Shown: positions 45,260 to 62,595 of the stretch, piece by piece
Numbering within the stretch: the stretch's first letter is position 1
How the letters are laid out: every line of letters starts with the position of its first letter
Source: Stomorhina lunata
Lineage: Eukaryota > Arthropoda > Insecta > Diptera > Rhiniidae
Length of the DNA stretch: 64,000 nt
Assembly (NCBI GenBank): GCA_933228675.1
Contig: OW121741.1
Location: 138,744,621 to 138,808,620 of the forward strand
Direction of reading: 5' to 3'
The notes under the pieces: generated by a model
What the model saw: the letters and a program-made list of their open reading frames with translations, nothing else
Databases searched by the model: none
What the model was told of the DNA's origin: nothing
Position numbers and translations under genes: made by a program

Positions 45260-45282
45260 AGCCAATTTTAGCTGAAATTTGT

Positions 45283-48200
45283 TTAGCTAAAAAAGTATAT
45301 TGATTCAAGGACATTGTTTAAATCAAAGTCTCCTTTTTGAGGCATTTGGCAAAGCACTCGATTTAAATGGCGTTTTGAAAGATCTTCGGCGGAATCATCA
45401 TGAGAGAATTCACTAAAATGTAAAAAAATTAAAATTTGCACAATATGTGTTTAATAGAGTTTTTCATTACCTTTCTTTGAAGCTATATTTCTGCTTAAGG
45501 AATTGAGATAAATCTTCTAAAATTGCTTGAGAATGTAGGGCAACAAATTGCTCACGGCATATTTTATTTAGTTCAGGCACTGTGCAGGCGTGTGTCCAAA
45601 AACAGTCGTGAACTGAAACAAATGTTAAGCCATTACGTTCACAATGCAACGAAGTTAACATCATGTGTGAGGAGTCCAGCGAGTGTATAAAGTTGGGTGG
45701 GAACGCGTTTTTCTGCTTCATAACATTGGGTTTCTCATACATGTCGGTAGCCATAGTTTCAGAGACTCTTATATTTGTTCTTTGTGTATGTTTAAACTCC
45801 TGCCTGTTATAGGGCTGTACTACTGGCAAACCCAAAGGTGTAACCCATTCAACATTCTTCCCACAAACGCCTGATATAAGGCGAGCACATTCCGTAAACC
45901 AATCTTGTATTTCACGGGTAGATGTAAACATTTCACGTAGACTTTCAAATGTTTTTGTAGTCAAATAGGTAGAGGCAGGCCATACCCAATCTTTTGGGAA
46001 ATCATCAATGTCTTTTAGTTGTCGGGCAATTTGCAATCTAGCACCATATCTGGTAACACCATACACAGTAGTCATTACTGTCTGTTTGATTACTTTACGT
46101 CTGACAAAACCATCAAGTGCTTGTGCTACATGAAGACCGTTCTCAGCATCTTGTTTCCGTGTCTTTTCTACCAGTGACGCCACAGCACTATAAACATCTT
46201 GGGGTATAGGTGCAGGTGCTAAATTAACACTTATAGCTCCCGCTTTATCACGACCCAAGGCTGCATAATGCTGTAAACCATTGCAAGAGCCATCTTGGTG
46301 TATGGGAAAACGGCTTAAGTACTCTTCGGGATTGGGCGATCTGTATACTTTGGCTATTTCTATACAGCAGGCCAATGTCTGCCAGGGCTCGTCGGATTTT
46401 GTCCACCACTTACGACCAGTGAGAGGATTATCGGCCGAATCTAATATCTCTGGTAGGACTTCTTCGGCATACAAAAGACGTTCTGTAACTGAATCACGTT
46501 TCTTAAGACCAGTGAGATTAATGCAATGTAATTTTAACCAACTAAAACCATCGACGCCTAAAGGTTGCGGCTGATCAAAAATGAGCATAGAGCGTGCCAA
46601 ATCAGAACCTAAATGATTCAGATGTGGCGGTATGGGATAAACACGACCTCTGAAATCCATATTATGGGGCAGCCAGAAAACTTTATCGCGGTACTATTTT
46701 CCAAAAATGTTTAAATTTTTTTGATCTTTAAAAAAACATGTAAAAGATTTTAAAACTTACATGATTTGCTAACGAAAGACGATATAACGTATCACACCAT
46801 AAACTATACATTTCTGCTTGTTTGCGTCTATGATTCATTTTTTCTTTAAACAACTTTGCGCGATCTGCATTCGATATTGTTGTATCTTTTTCAGGAATGG
46901 AAGGCAATGGCGGCAAAGAACTGGGAGGCTGGGGTACATCTAGCTTATCATTACCTCCATTTTGAAAAACTTCAATAATTACATCTAAAATCTATGAAAA
47001 ATTGCAATCAATTTATCGATTTGCTAAATTAATTTTATAAAATTTAACTTACATCTGTATTCACGCGCCAGGGTATACTGGCTAATTGATTTAGAGAGTC
47101 TAAGGCAGGATAAATGTTTTCCGAAGGCATGGAATTTATACGCGCCCATTGTTGTATTGCCTATACATTTTAAAAATATTTGTTTAAATAAACATTTGAA
47201 TAAAACTCAGCTTTTAAAACTAACCTGATGCGGTAGACGAATTAAATCAGATTTATTCAAAAGATAACCACCATTATGAGGAGTACTCCAAGGTTGTGGT
47301 GGACATAGCATAGGTACTAGGTTTGAATCAAACGTTAGGGTTTGTTGACGGGATGCTCGCAATAATCTAGCCAGTACAGGATGTGGCTTCACTTCCTCCT
47401 TAACCAACCTACCTTGATTACGGAAAAGCGTATAGAAAGCAGGTAATAAATTATGTTGTTTAGTCTTTTGCTTTTGTCTCATAACAAAAGCATCAATTTT
47501 GATATCACGCATTAGTATGTTGTAAAGAAAACGTCCCACTCCAGATAAAACATTTGAGGGCCAAGCTACTTCTTTTATATCCATACTGGGTCCCGAAATA
47601 CGTTCTTTGTGCACTAAACGTTGCCAGATTTGTCTCGTGTTATCGCTAGTATTGGCATGATCCCAGACATCGCAGTAAGTACTATAAATATCACCAATTT
47701 TCTCTAAGGTACCATTTTTCTTTTTCTGTTCAATTTGGTAGCTGTTGAAAGAAAACAAATTTTCCAAAAATTTTTTAACTTTTATAATATAATAAATTAA
47801 TTACCGTTGCTGAACCTTTTGACCCAACTCTTTGTATAATTGGCCCACTGTAGGACTAAAAGTTTCAGAGCCTTCAGCTAGTTTATAGATTTCTTTTATT
47901 AATATATCTGCATATTCCGAGGAATCCAGAGTCTTCAAATAGGTATAGTAGTTCATGTAGCCCTGTGGTTTGTAACGCACCTGAGCTTTTAAAGTATTTA
48001 GATCTCTAACAATAGCTGTACTAATCTGTGTACGCCACAGAGTTTCTAAATCCTTAAGTTTTTCACGCTATAATTTATAGAAGTTAGTCAGATTAAATTC
48101 AGATGGAAACTTTTTATAACTTACACAATGTTCAGCATTTGAAAACTCTTTAGATTTCTCTATAGACTTTATGGTTATACATCCCTCTAGTTCAATCTTC

Positions 48201-50359
48201 AATTGATCCCTCGCCATTTCCTCCAGTTGTTCCTTTTTATAGCCTAATTTGGAATTCATTATCTCTGAGCCATCAATTCTATCGCTTGTAGGACTATTTT
48301 CAAGATTATTATATTCAGCTGGTAAAACTTTTTCGTTTAAATTGTTAACCAAAGGATTATTGTATTTCAAAAAGGGCGGTGTATAGATGGGCTCAAAGTC
48401 GGGCAAAACTCGTTGTATGGCATCCAAAGCAATATCTCGCTGATCGGCAATAAATTTTGATTTATCCATAATTTGACTAAGAGATAAACCCATTCTTTCG
48501 GCTTTTTTAATATACATTTTTATTTTTTCCTCATTATCAACCGACATTTCTAGACGACCCAAACACTCGAAGATGGCGGCAAATGTTTGTTCATTGAATC
48601 TTAAGCCATCTTCTTCAATCAAGGCGAAGACATCACGGAAACGTTCAAATGAACCTTTTTCTGCATAGCCATGTAAAAGAATGTTGTACAAATCTATAGT
48701 TATTAAATTTTTTGTAGATCCATGTTTTTGTGCTCTCTGTCGATAAGTCAAAATAGTTGATAGGGCGCGATTTTGTAAACCCACTGAGATGCAAACATTC
48801 AAATAAGTTGTAAGGTTTAAACGTAAAGCCGTTTCCTTGGCTAGGCGTTCCTGCACTTCACTGAGATGGACCTTGGATTTGAATCTGAAAAGAAGATATA
48901 TTTATTTAAGCAAACATTTTTGCTTATAAAAATAGCATAAGAATACCTGGGCTTTGATTTCTCTGTGACAGAGGCATGTTTTTGCTGGACTACATTATGA
49001 TCTATTATATCGGGAGATACATAAGGTTCACTGGAGTCTAATGGATCTATTATTTCCTCTTCTATACCATGTTTTGCAGCAGTAATGCTAATGTTTTTAA
49101 AAATGGTAAATAAAAATGATAAACACTGGAATTTTTTTTTTTGATAAAACTCACTTAAAAGCATCATTTTCACTTTGATCATGTCCCAGACTTTCGATAA
49201 TATCTCGGAAATTGTGAAAACTTTTGATAATTTGCTGAATTTGCTCGGGATTATTGTAAATTTGTTGCGATATGAGCTCTTCATCTTTGCCAACAAAAAT
49301 CATAGGCTTATCATCATAACAACCAGCCTCCAAGAGACTACTATCCAAAGCTTCCATATTAATTTTTTGATACTCAATGGGTTGCATTAAAGTAAGAGCC
49401 GGCGATGTTACTTTTTTAACTGGATTTGATTTGGTTTTGGCTTTTTGTTTTTTATTTGCTATTTTCCTTATAATTTCCTGTTGGGTTCTGGCAATGAAAT
49501 CCTGAAGCTTTTTAGCCTTTAAGCGTTTTACCCGGGATTTACGCTCATTGGCGGCAGTATCGGTTACTGAAATAAATTGTTTTAATCAGTTTAAGGCTGA
49601 ACAAGTAAATTTTTATAGTTGGTTAAGTAAAACCATATGATACCCAACACCAGACTACTGAAATTAAATTTTTCTTTATTAAATTTGTTTAGACTACAAC
49701 TAAATTTTTGTGTAAGCAACTTTTCTTTTAATAGCAAAGTTCCCACTACCAAAAGAAATGTCTATAAAAAATTGCATCACATTTTTTTTTTTAACATTAC
49801 AAACGGACGGCATCGTTTAATCGGCTCAGGAAGTGATTTTTAGTCGATCGATGGTTTAGGGTATACAAATAATTTTAAACACAACTAACCTTCTAAAAGC
49901 TCAACATATTTAGCAAATCGTGGTCTTCTTAATTTTTTCTTCTTTTTGAGTTGGGCCTCAACATTTGTGGGTGTTGTAGATTGGGAACGGGCATTTAGCA
50001 TTAACGTACCTGTCGAATCTACAAGTTTAATTAATATTTCTAGAGAAAGAATAAAATATGGAATGCAATTTTAGCTCACCTTCATTTGTATTTGATTTGA
50101 TTTTTTCAAGTAATCCCTGGCATTGTGGCACTAGTTTTGTTAGATACAAATTTTTCTGTAAATGACAATATACGGCCTTTTGGTGATCCGTATTAATAAT
50201 TTGGTACCTAGCCGGCTGCAATAGATGTCCTTCTTGCCTACCAGTAATTACACTACCACTGCAGAATTCCTTAAGACCCACCACATGTTTCTTATGACCG
50301 TATACGGCTAAACGACAATTTTCGATGGTCACACGATTGATCGTCAGTAAACGATACAT
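45283..50359 (-). CDS. Mitochondrial RNA polymerase (single-subunit, T7-like)
   Basis: Eleven coding exons join in frame on the minus strand: 50080..50359, 49890..50018, 49155..49566, 48947..49087, 48125..48884, 47805..48067, 47225..47741, 47053..47160, 46761..46991, 45471..46693 and 45283..45412. They give 1397 residues. The N-terminus (MYRLLTINRVTIENCRLAVY) is suitable as a mitochondrial targeting sequence. A basic, Lys-rich region follows, then a PPR-type helical domain in exon 48125-48884 (TTYLNVCISVGLQNRALSTI, YNILLHGYAEKGSFERF). The polymerase domain shows motif A HQDGSCNGLQHYAALG (catalytic Asp), motif B RRKVIKQTVMTTVYGVT (Lys and Tyr) and motif C SVHDCFWTHA (second catalytic Asp), and ends ESIYFFS. 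It transcribes mtDNA and primes its replication. All splice phases agree and all key residues are intact, so the gene appears functional. Confidence 0.97.
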
Positions 50360-50600
50360 TTTTCCATTAACTAATTAACCAATTCATCAATTTCTACTTA
50401 ATTCGTATCGTTATTTGTTTAATTTTATTTATTTAATTCACTTTATTCGCTTGCATAACCGTTAAATCGTAGTGCAGTAATACAAAGAAACTCAAGAAAA
50501 ACATTGCGCAGTTTGACAATCACATGGCAATAACAATCGTGAAGTTGGCTGCAGTTGGTCTACTTATAATGTAATGAGTTGCCAGATCGGCAGTTTTTTT
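50360..50600 (-). promoter_or_regulatory. PolrMT promoter and 5' leader
   Basis: This region directly precedes the PolrMT ATG and is less AT-rich than the DNA to the right (GCGCAGTTTGACAATCACAT, GTTGGCTGCAGTTGGTC). It is the natural place for the promoter. No defined core element can be claimed. Confidence 0.4.
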
Positions 50601-51589
50601 TACTAATTTCTTTGCTGCGCGTTTATAATAAGAAATTAAATTTTATATTTAAAAATTGTCAGTAATAATATTTTCATAATAAAACTGAAAAATGTTTATG
50701 GCCAGAATTTTTAATCAAATTTTGTTTATCGAAAAGTGTTTCTATTCAACAAATTTTATACCTTAAAATTTTCTGTAGAAAACTTTTTATTTTAAATTTC
50801 TTTTTAACAAAATTAGTTTTATTTGTATAAAATATTTCTTAATAAAAATATTCATATTAATGAAATGCTTTTTAAAATGGAAAAATATTTGAAGGACAAA
50901 TGAACTAGAACATAGTCCAAACTAGATCTGCCTGTCTTCTCCCATGTAAATTTAGATCTCAAGTACAATCAATTTATATGAAAAACATTTTACCTAATTA
51001 TTTATGCACTTAAAATACAAGTAGCTTCTTAATGGCTTTGAGACATGCATTTCTTTAATATGATGGCAATTAATCATTTTTCTTTAATTCTTTTTTTCAT
51101 TAAATGAACATCCGTATAAGAATGATGCATTTCGTTAATTGTTTGAAATTATTTATCTAATTTGTATCATGATGGTGTTTTGGGTTTATGACAACATGTG
51201 CAGCTTCATTTTAATATGCATGTACTTTTCATAATTGGGTTGTTTAAGTGGGTTCTTGAGAAATTTGAAGAAAGGGGCTGTTAATGTATTTTCACACTTG
51301 AAATTTTATTGAAATTTTTCCTACAGAAAAAAATGTTAATTTTAATGGAAATAATAAATTTATGAATTAGGGTCCGTTATAGCAATTTTTTTTTTTTTTG
51401 AAATATTTAATAAAAAGTAAATTTTTTATAAAAATTTGAGTTTTTAGAAAAATTGAAAAAATATAATTTTGATGAAAATTAAAATTTTTAATAAAAATTA
51501 CAATTTTGATGGAAATTTAATTTTTTTATGTATACTAAAATCTTTTATAAAAATTTATATTTTGGATAAAAATTTACTGTTTTGAAAAT
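50601..51589. other. Spacer without recognised features
   Basis: AT-rich DNA; the stretch 51300-51590 consists of degenerate AAATTTTTATAAAA repeats. No gene is visible. Confidence 0.4.
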
Positions 51590-51700
51590 TTTAATTTTTA
51601 ACACCTTTTCTCTGTTATTCAATTCATCATTTAAAAGATCCCAATGCCTTCTCACATGCGGAAGTTCTAGGCAGTTGGATAAATTTGCCTCTCGTGAATA
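51590..51700 (-). pseudogene. Second Tc1/mariner transposase fragment
   Basis: The block CCCAATGCCTTCTCACATGC-GGAAGTTCTAGGCAGTTG aligns with the C-terminal coding part of the relic at 10390-10450 (GCCCAATACCTTTCCACAGG, CCGAAGTTCTGGACAGTTAG), in the same orientation. It continues into TTTGCCTCTCGTG. Only the C-terminal region (PNCPELRPxERYWA-like) survives. Confidence 0.7.
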
Positions 51701-51952
51701 CAGTGCAGTGAAAATATTTCATCCCAAGTCGCATGAACGCGGCCTTCAGCTCATTTTATTTAAATAAAAAGATTTATATGGCAAAAGTTTTCGCTAAACG
51801 ATGGATTTTCATTCTATAAGGCTTATGTTGTTTGGAATATTCATAGTAAGTTTTTGCCACTTTAAACTTTTTAAAATTAAAAAAAAATGGCTGTTCTATT
51901 TATGTAAATGACTTTAAAATTGTTGATCACACAAGAAACTAGTATAAGTCTA

Positions 51953-52142
51953 CTTTTACATTAGTCAGGATTGGCTTATCAAGTCTGGAATCAAGTTTTC
52001 GAAAATTTTGAAAATTTGTGTGAAATTTAAGGCAAATTAAATGAAAACCGACGAAGAAAACGTTTGTGTGTGAACGTGAATGTAGGTTCAAAAGAAATTT
52101 AAAGAAAAACTGATCAAGAAAACCTGATTCGTGTGAAACGGG
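51953..52142. mobile_element. MITE-like repeat family A, copy 2
   Basis: It shares ends and body with 3078-3296: TTAGTCAGGATTGGCTTATC on the left and AAAACTGATCAAGAAAACCT then GATTCGTGTGAAAC on the right, in the same orientation. It is about 30 bp shorter than copy 1. Confidence 0.65.
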
Positions 52143-52289
52143 ACTAAGTACGACTTATGGGCAATTTTGTTCTTTATCTATTAATGTATTTTTCAATAAA
52201 GTTGGAGAAGTAATTTGCAATACATGGTAATAAAACTAGGACAACAATTAAAAAAAATTAAAAACATAACTTACAGTTATATATACATA

Positions 52290-52437
52290 AATCTCGAAAA
52301 ATTGTTGATGTGATGAGAAAATTAAGCACAGGTATGTCTGTAAAAAGTCAGAAAAACTTAAATTTGTTGATAATTGGTCCACATTTAACCTTAGTAGTGA
52401 AGGGTATTAAATAGTCGGGATACTTTCTTACTTGTTT
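52290..52437. repeat. Dispersed repeat family B, 3' fragment
   Basis: It contains AAATTGTTGATGTGATGAGA, GATAATTGGTCCACATTTAA and GGGTATTAAATAGTCGGGAT then CTTTCTTACTTGTTTTT. These match the 3' half of family B at 61200-61345 and the very end of the copy at 42645. Confidence 0.65.
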
Positions 52438-54785
52438 TTAATTGTTTCCCAATAGTGTTCATTTTTATTCTTTCACTTGGGATTTAAACTATTTTTTTAA
52501 TCCTATGATCAAGAAGTAATTACTGAGTATTCCTCCCGATCTCTTATATTTTTCTTTTTCTTCTCTAAAAACTCCCACACAATTCCATTCATTACTTAAA
52601 AGAAAAACATTATTCGTTCATTACTTTAAGTATTGAAACATTTTACAAAATTTTATATGAAATACTGATAATGCCGGCAAGAACAAGATGATCGAGTTTT
52701 CGTGCTCTTAAATTCGTTTTAATTATTGTAATTAACATTCGCTCTTATGAACAAAGGAGCACAAATCATTAGTTTTTACTCCAGAGCTACGAATAGAAAA
52801 TCCCCCAGCATACGAAGAAGAAGATCTTTTAAAAAGCAAAGAATCTTTTAAATAAACTTTATTCGTATTCGACAATTGGTGGCGTTAAGTTATTGATAAG
52901 AAAACGGGAAAAGTGGAAAAAACAAAATTAAAAAATATAAAATTTTTACAAAATATTTAAAAAATGTTGAACTAGAATCAAGAAAAATAAAACTGAAAAA
53001 CTTATTTAAAAGATATATAAAAATCTATTGAAATATATTAAATAAAAGTTAAAAAAAAACTTGTTTAAACCCAAATCCATTGTAAGTATTAAATAATAGA
53101 TTTTAAATCTAATAGAACTTTATCACTTTGTTGTTATAAATTTAATTTTGTAAAAACAAAAAAAAATCTAATTGTGACTTTGATGAGAAATTTATCAACC
53201 TTTTGGCCTATTTTTTTCAATATAATATAGACTCAAAACAATTTTTAAAAAATTATTGATAATTTTGTTTTAATCAGGTTAGTGTTACTTTTTAACAATT
53301 AGATTAAAAAAAAATTGTAGAATTTTTGAAAAAATATTAGTTTTTATTATTAACAAAAATTATATTTTATAAGAAACAAAAATTTAATTATTATTTTTAT
53401 TAGGTTTGTAAAATTTGCTTATTATTGCAGTTAGCTCATTTTGAATTTTATTATTATAGTTGAGTAAAATTGATAAAAGTTTAGTTTGGATTGGTTTCGA
53501 ATGACATGAAATTAGAAACAGCAGCGCAATAATTTTATTTTTTTTTTCTAATATTGTTTTGTTTAAATTGCGATTGCCAAGAATATTTAATATTCTTAAG
53601 TTTTAAACATTATTTGCAATTTGTCACATTTTATTTCATAAAGCTGATTAAATTATTACTTTTTTTTAATGCAAATATTTTATTGTTATTTAATTCTAAT
53701 ACAATTTTTAAATTAAGGAGTGCTTCGAATAAAATTTTTGTTAGGTTAAATAAATCCTATAATAAATCGTACAATATAAAAATTTTTAATAATTCGGAAA
53801 TTTTGGACATTTATCTGACATTAAAATGTTGACATATTTGTTGTGTTTTATTCGAAATTATATCGCTACTTAACTTTTAAAACTTGGCGATACTAACATT
53901 TTTTAATTTTTTTTTTTTTTTTAATCAAAAACTTTATTTGAATTTTTAAAATCAATTCCATAAAATTCAACATTCCAATTAAAAAAAATCAAAATAATTA
54001 CATAAAAACCTCACCTAAAACATCCGAATTATTTCCTAAGTTATTAACTTTTCAAAATTTTCAAACTTGGCACCACTTTTATCCCCGCTTAATTTTTTAG
54101 GTTTTTGTTTATTAATCCATATATCTTTAAAATTTCATGAAAGTATAATGAACTAGTGGTTAAAATCTTTATTTCGAGAAATTAGACCTATGGGAAGTAC
54201 CCAAATTTGGCCAATTTCAAAATCTTTGGTGCCTCTGACAAAAAACATATCTGTGACAAGTTTTATAAAGATAAGAGCAAATTTGTGACTTTGAGGAACT
54301 TAAAACTATATTCATAGAAGAAATATATTGGGAATATATTTAACAGACTTTGTACGCGTAGGAAAACAATATTTCATGACAAGTCCCATGAAAGTATCTT
54401 GAAAAATTTACAAAATTTTTCGCTAAAATAGTATTTTTTACTTTTTTTGTATTATCGCTATCGGAAATTACATAAATATGCTTAAATCTCTATCACCAGA
54501 TCGTTAAGTTTCTCCTTTACAGATGTATTTAAATTATGTTACAAAATTCCAAACAAAGCGTATGCGGTTTTTATTAATAAGGATACATTTTGTAAATATA
54601 TTTAAAATTTAATAAATAATTATGTATTAAAAACCGCATTTCGATTAGAGATTAGATTAGAAATTTGAATGCGAAAGTCATTAAAAGAAACAAAATTTGT
54701 TTATTTGTAGAAATTTTTAATTTATTTTTTATTAAAGTTCATAACATTTTTTAAGATTTGAACAAAATTAAAAAAAAAACACAAT
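52438..54785. other. AT-rich spacer
   Basis: About 2.3 kb with no supportable gene. A 92-codon frame at 53554-53832 has K/I/L/F/N-only composition and no motif. An inverted pair (TGCGGTTTTTATTAAT at about 54563 and ATTAAAAACCGCAT at about 54627) forms a small hairpin near the right end. Confidence 0.45.
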
Positions 54786-55012
54786 TAGGAAAGTTTTAAA
54801 GTTGATCAAGCCTGACCACATGACGCCCTGAACCACTAAGTTGAATTGTGGTCCCACAAATTTAAAAGTTTCTCTCTTAGTACATATATTTGTCAAATTT
54901 TAGGAAAGTTATAAAGTTGATCAAGCCTGACCACATGACGCCCTGAACCACTAAGTTGAATTGTGGTCCCACAAATTTAAAAGTTTCTCTCTTAGTACAT
55001 ATAGTACCTGGT
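54786..55012. repeat. 115-bp tandem duplication
   Basis: The segment starting TAGGAAAGTT at 54786 recurs at 54901 with one visible difference (TTTTAAAG versus TTATAAAG). Both contain GATCAAGCCTGACCACATGA and CTAAGTTGAATTGTGGTCCC. After it comes TACCTGGTTGACCGAGCCTT-GCTCGG, a motif that often begins dispersed insect repeats. Confidence 0.85.
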
Positions 55013-55149
55013 TGACCGAGCCTTGCTCGGAGCTTTTTTTAAAGTTTTTATATATTTTATATTATAAAGTGCTAAAATAAATTTAGAGGAAAGACATTGT
55101 AAAAATATTCAATTAATTTTGAATTATTTGATTTATTTTGTCCGACCAA

Positions 55150-55790
55150 CACATAGCATAGTTTACAGTTTAACTCATTTTGAATAATTTTGGAAATTAT
55201 TCATATCAACAGAAACCTCCGTCGACTCATGCGCAACAACTTTGCTAAAGATTATAGTCTAATCAAATGCACAGTTTACGATTTAATTCATTTTGAGTAG
55301 TTTGCAGTGGCGCCACCTGAAGTTGTTCATACCATATAAGAAACCTTTGTCTGCTTATTCTTAACAACTTTGTATGTACAGCATACGATTAAATTGACTT
55401 TGAGTAAATTTCAGTGGCGCCACCTGTCGAAATTTCTTCATACCAACTAAGAAACCTTCGTCGGCTCATGTGCAACAACTTTGATAAAGATTGTAGCATG
55501 ATTAAATGTACAGACTACGATTAAATTGACGTTGAGTAAGTTTCTGTAGCGCCACCTGTCGGAAATTATTCATACCAACTAAAAAGCCTTCGTCGGCTCA
55601 TGCGCTACAACTTTGCTAAAGATCATAGCATGATCAAATGTACAGTTTACGATTTAATTAGTTTTTAGTAATTTTCAGTGGCGCCATCTGTCGGAAATTA
55701 GTCCTATCAACTTTCAAACCTTCGCCGGCTTATCCGCAACATCTTCGCTAAAGAGCATAACATGATCAAATTCACAGTTTACTATTCTAT
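55150..55790. repeat. Five-copy ~130-bp tandem repeat (GTGGCGCCACCTGTCGG)
   Basis: Units contain CAGTGGCGCCACCTGTCGGA, AATTATTCATACCAACTAAG, AAACCTTCGTCGGCTCATGC and GCAACAACTTTGCTAAAGAT. The GGCGCC core falls near 55308, 55414, 55548 and 55680 (spacings about 106, 134 and 132), plus a first partial copy from 55190. Copies are 75-90% alike by eye. It has no coding capacity and appears to be part of a larger dispersed repeat spanning about 55012-56484. Confidence 0.8.
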
Positions 55791-56418
55791 AAAGAACATA
55801 CATACAAACATTCATTTGTTTAAAATAATAATTTTTCCCCCTTTTTATTCCATAATTTCTAAAAGTTCCATATGTATATTTGGTACTTTTTTGGTGCCAA
55901 TTGAATTCGGTACTTTTTTTTAAAACGCATTTAACATAATGTATAATGTTCCTATTCATATTACTTTGGAGATGTTAAGTTATCATTTTATCCCTTTTTT
56001 ACCCATTTTGGCTCCAAAATCAAAAAAGTACCAAATACGTGTTTCATGTTTCTTTTACATCTATTGATTGCAGTACCAAGTTTCTTTCTATATTCTTTAG
56101 TTTAAAATATAAGAGTGGGTTAAAAAGGTGCCAAAAAAAACTATTTTCACCCTTTTTTACCCCCTATCGGACATAGTTTCAAAAAAGTGCCAAACACATG
56201 TCCGCTTATTTTCATAGCTATTTAAAACATAATTTTAATTTTGTTTCTATACCTATTACTTTAGGAGATATAGCGTTTTCGATTTTTCCCCTTTTTACCC
56301 GTTTTTACCCTCTTAGAGGTAAAAGTTCCAAAAGTCAGTTCTTCTTCGACCTATACATCAAAAAAGATACCCACCGTCCAAATTTTATCAAAATCGTTAG
56401 AGCCGTTTTCGAGATAGC

Positions 56419-56484
<66 letters not shown>
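55791..56484. mobile_element. 3' part of a dispersed repeat ending in (AT)n
   Basis: The segment carries repeated CCCCTTTTTACC and GTACCAAATACGT-type blocks and ends CAAAATCGTTAGAGCCGTTT then CGAGATAGCC, before about 35 AT dinucleotides (56424-56484). A conserved block just before a (TA)n tail is typical of certain insect interspersed repeats; I cannot name the family. Confidence 0.5.
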
Positions 56485-56489
<5 letters not shown>

Positions 56490-57738
56490 CATAAAATTAT
56501 TGCTCGTTTAAGAATTTAAGATTTGTTAAATTTTATCTGCATAAAATTATTTTTTCTAAATTTCATTAAAACATACTAAAACTTGTGGCCAATATATAAA
56601 TTTAGGAGATTGGAAATTGCAAGTACCCTCTGAATTATTCAAATTTTAGTATAATTTAAATTATTTTTAGTTCCACCTATTTTATATGGTTTCTAATGTT
56701 ATTAAAATGAGCATGAACATGTTTATCCCAGTGAAAAACAAGATTCACAGCTTGTTTTATATAGATATTTGTATTATACATATAAGTAAAGCTTGATCCT
56801 TTTTCATCTCTAAAAACTATAATTACAGTTTGCAAACAAGTTTAAGTTCAGAAATTTGAGAAACTGGAAGTCATTTCATAGATGTAGCTTAAGCACCGAA
56901 GAGACACATGATATTCTAAAACCCACATTTGCCCACCATTAGTATATACGTACATAATTTTTTTAAAGTATTCCAGAACCAGAAATGCACGTCTAATGAT
57001 TGTTTATTTACAATATTTAAATCAAAATTAATATTATTAATAATTTATATAAAAATTCACTGCCAATTAATAATAAATATTTACATATATTAATTAAATT
57101 AAATCGAGAAAAAATTTCTTTGTTAAAGACAACAACCATATGATGCAAAAACATACGTAAGATGTAATAAATTGCACTAAAGATAAATTAAAAAAGTAAA
57201 ATTATTTAATTTATTAAAACAAGAAAAAAAGATAAATTAAACATTTTGAAATAAACAATGAAATTATTGGAAAAAATTCAAAAGAAACCACACACAAAGG
57301 CACAAATTATATTTTTAACGAACTGGGTCGATTTTTTTCGGGTTTTGTGAAATGCAATCTCAGAAAAACGTTTGTTTCATTTAAAATGCATTATGTAAAA
57401 TTAATTATTGCACATTTGTATGTTTAGTTATTTAAAGCTGAATATGTCATCTGCTTGCTCCAAATAAATAAATTTATTTTTTTATATTTAGAAATTAAAT
57501 TTTGGATAAAACACACACCAGAAAGAAAATTTAAATTTATCTTTAGTTTTTTATTTCTGAATATTGGCATTATGAGTTTTGAGCCAATAGAGGCGTGACC
57601 CTCTTTCAACAAAATCAATCAATTACCCTTCTATATATATATATATATATATATATATGAGTACAATACAATATAAGCTAATTAATTTTTTATTACAATA
57701 TTTCAATAATTGTGTATTTTTGTTGTTGTTATTTTAGA
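56485..57738. other. Spacer and upstream region of the coiled-coil gene
   Basis: AT-rich, with a second (AT)n run at about 57630-57657. A pyrimidine-rich acceptor (TTGTTGTTATTTTAG) ending at 57738 suggests that the exon with the start codon is preceded by a non-coding first exon to the left. I cannot place that exon. Confidence 0.4.
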
Positions 57739-57839
57739 AACACATAATTGATGCAGCATTAAGTAAAGCGAAGGAAGGCAAGCACCACATTATCGACATC
57801 CTGTTCACTTCAAGTCCAACATATTAAGACCCTCGAACC

Positions 57840-62158
<4,319 letters not shown>

Positions 62159-62297
62159 ATTTTATACGTAATTGGTATTAATTTAGAAATACTTATTTTA
62201 AAATATAAATTCAATATCATAACAAAAATATATTGTAGTAGCATTAACAATTAACAAGTTTAGTTTAAAGAATGGCAAAATTTAGAAACAAAAAAAA

Positions 62298-62303
62298 AAT
62301 AAA
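62298..62303 (+). promoter_or_regulatory. Polyadenylation signal of the coiled-coil gene
   Basis: AATAAA about 140 nt after the stop codon. Confidence 0.5.
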
Positions 62304-62595
62304 TATTGTATCTTAATAGCTTTTAAGTTTTTATATTGTTTTGCTTAAATTAATTATATTATAGCAAAAAGTGAATGAATATATAAAATTTATGTAATGC
62401 AATTGCTTCAAATGTATTTTATATTTTATTTATGTATAAATGCGTATTGATTTACGAACAATGAAATGCCACATATTAAATAAAATTAAAAAAAAATATA
62501 TAAAAAGTAATGACATTCAAAATTTTTTTGGGAGTACCAAAGATGATCAAAAGAAGAATAATGTACGTGTGCAATATACGTGTGAGGCAATTTTA
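62304..62595. other. Short spacer before the satellite
   Basis: AT-rich with a 79-codon chance frame that runs into the satellite. No feature is visible. Confidence 0.4.

Noticed and set aside
50601..51589. Additional upstream exons of PolrMT
   Set aside because: The ATG at 50359 starts a good targeting sequence and no upstream in-frame exon is needed or visible.
56198..56494. 98-codon plus-strand frame ending in Tyr-Ile repeats
   Set aside because: The C-terminal half is simply the (AT)n microsatellite translated.
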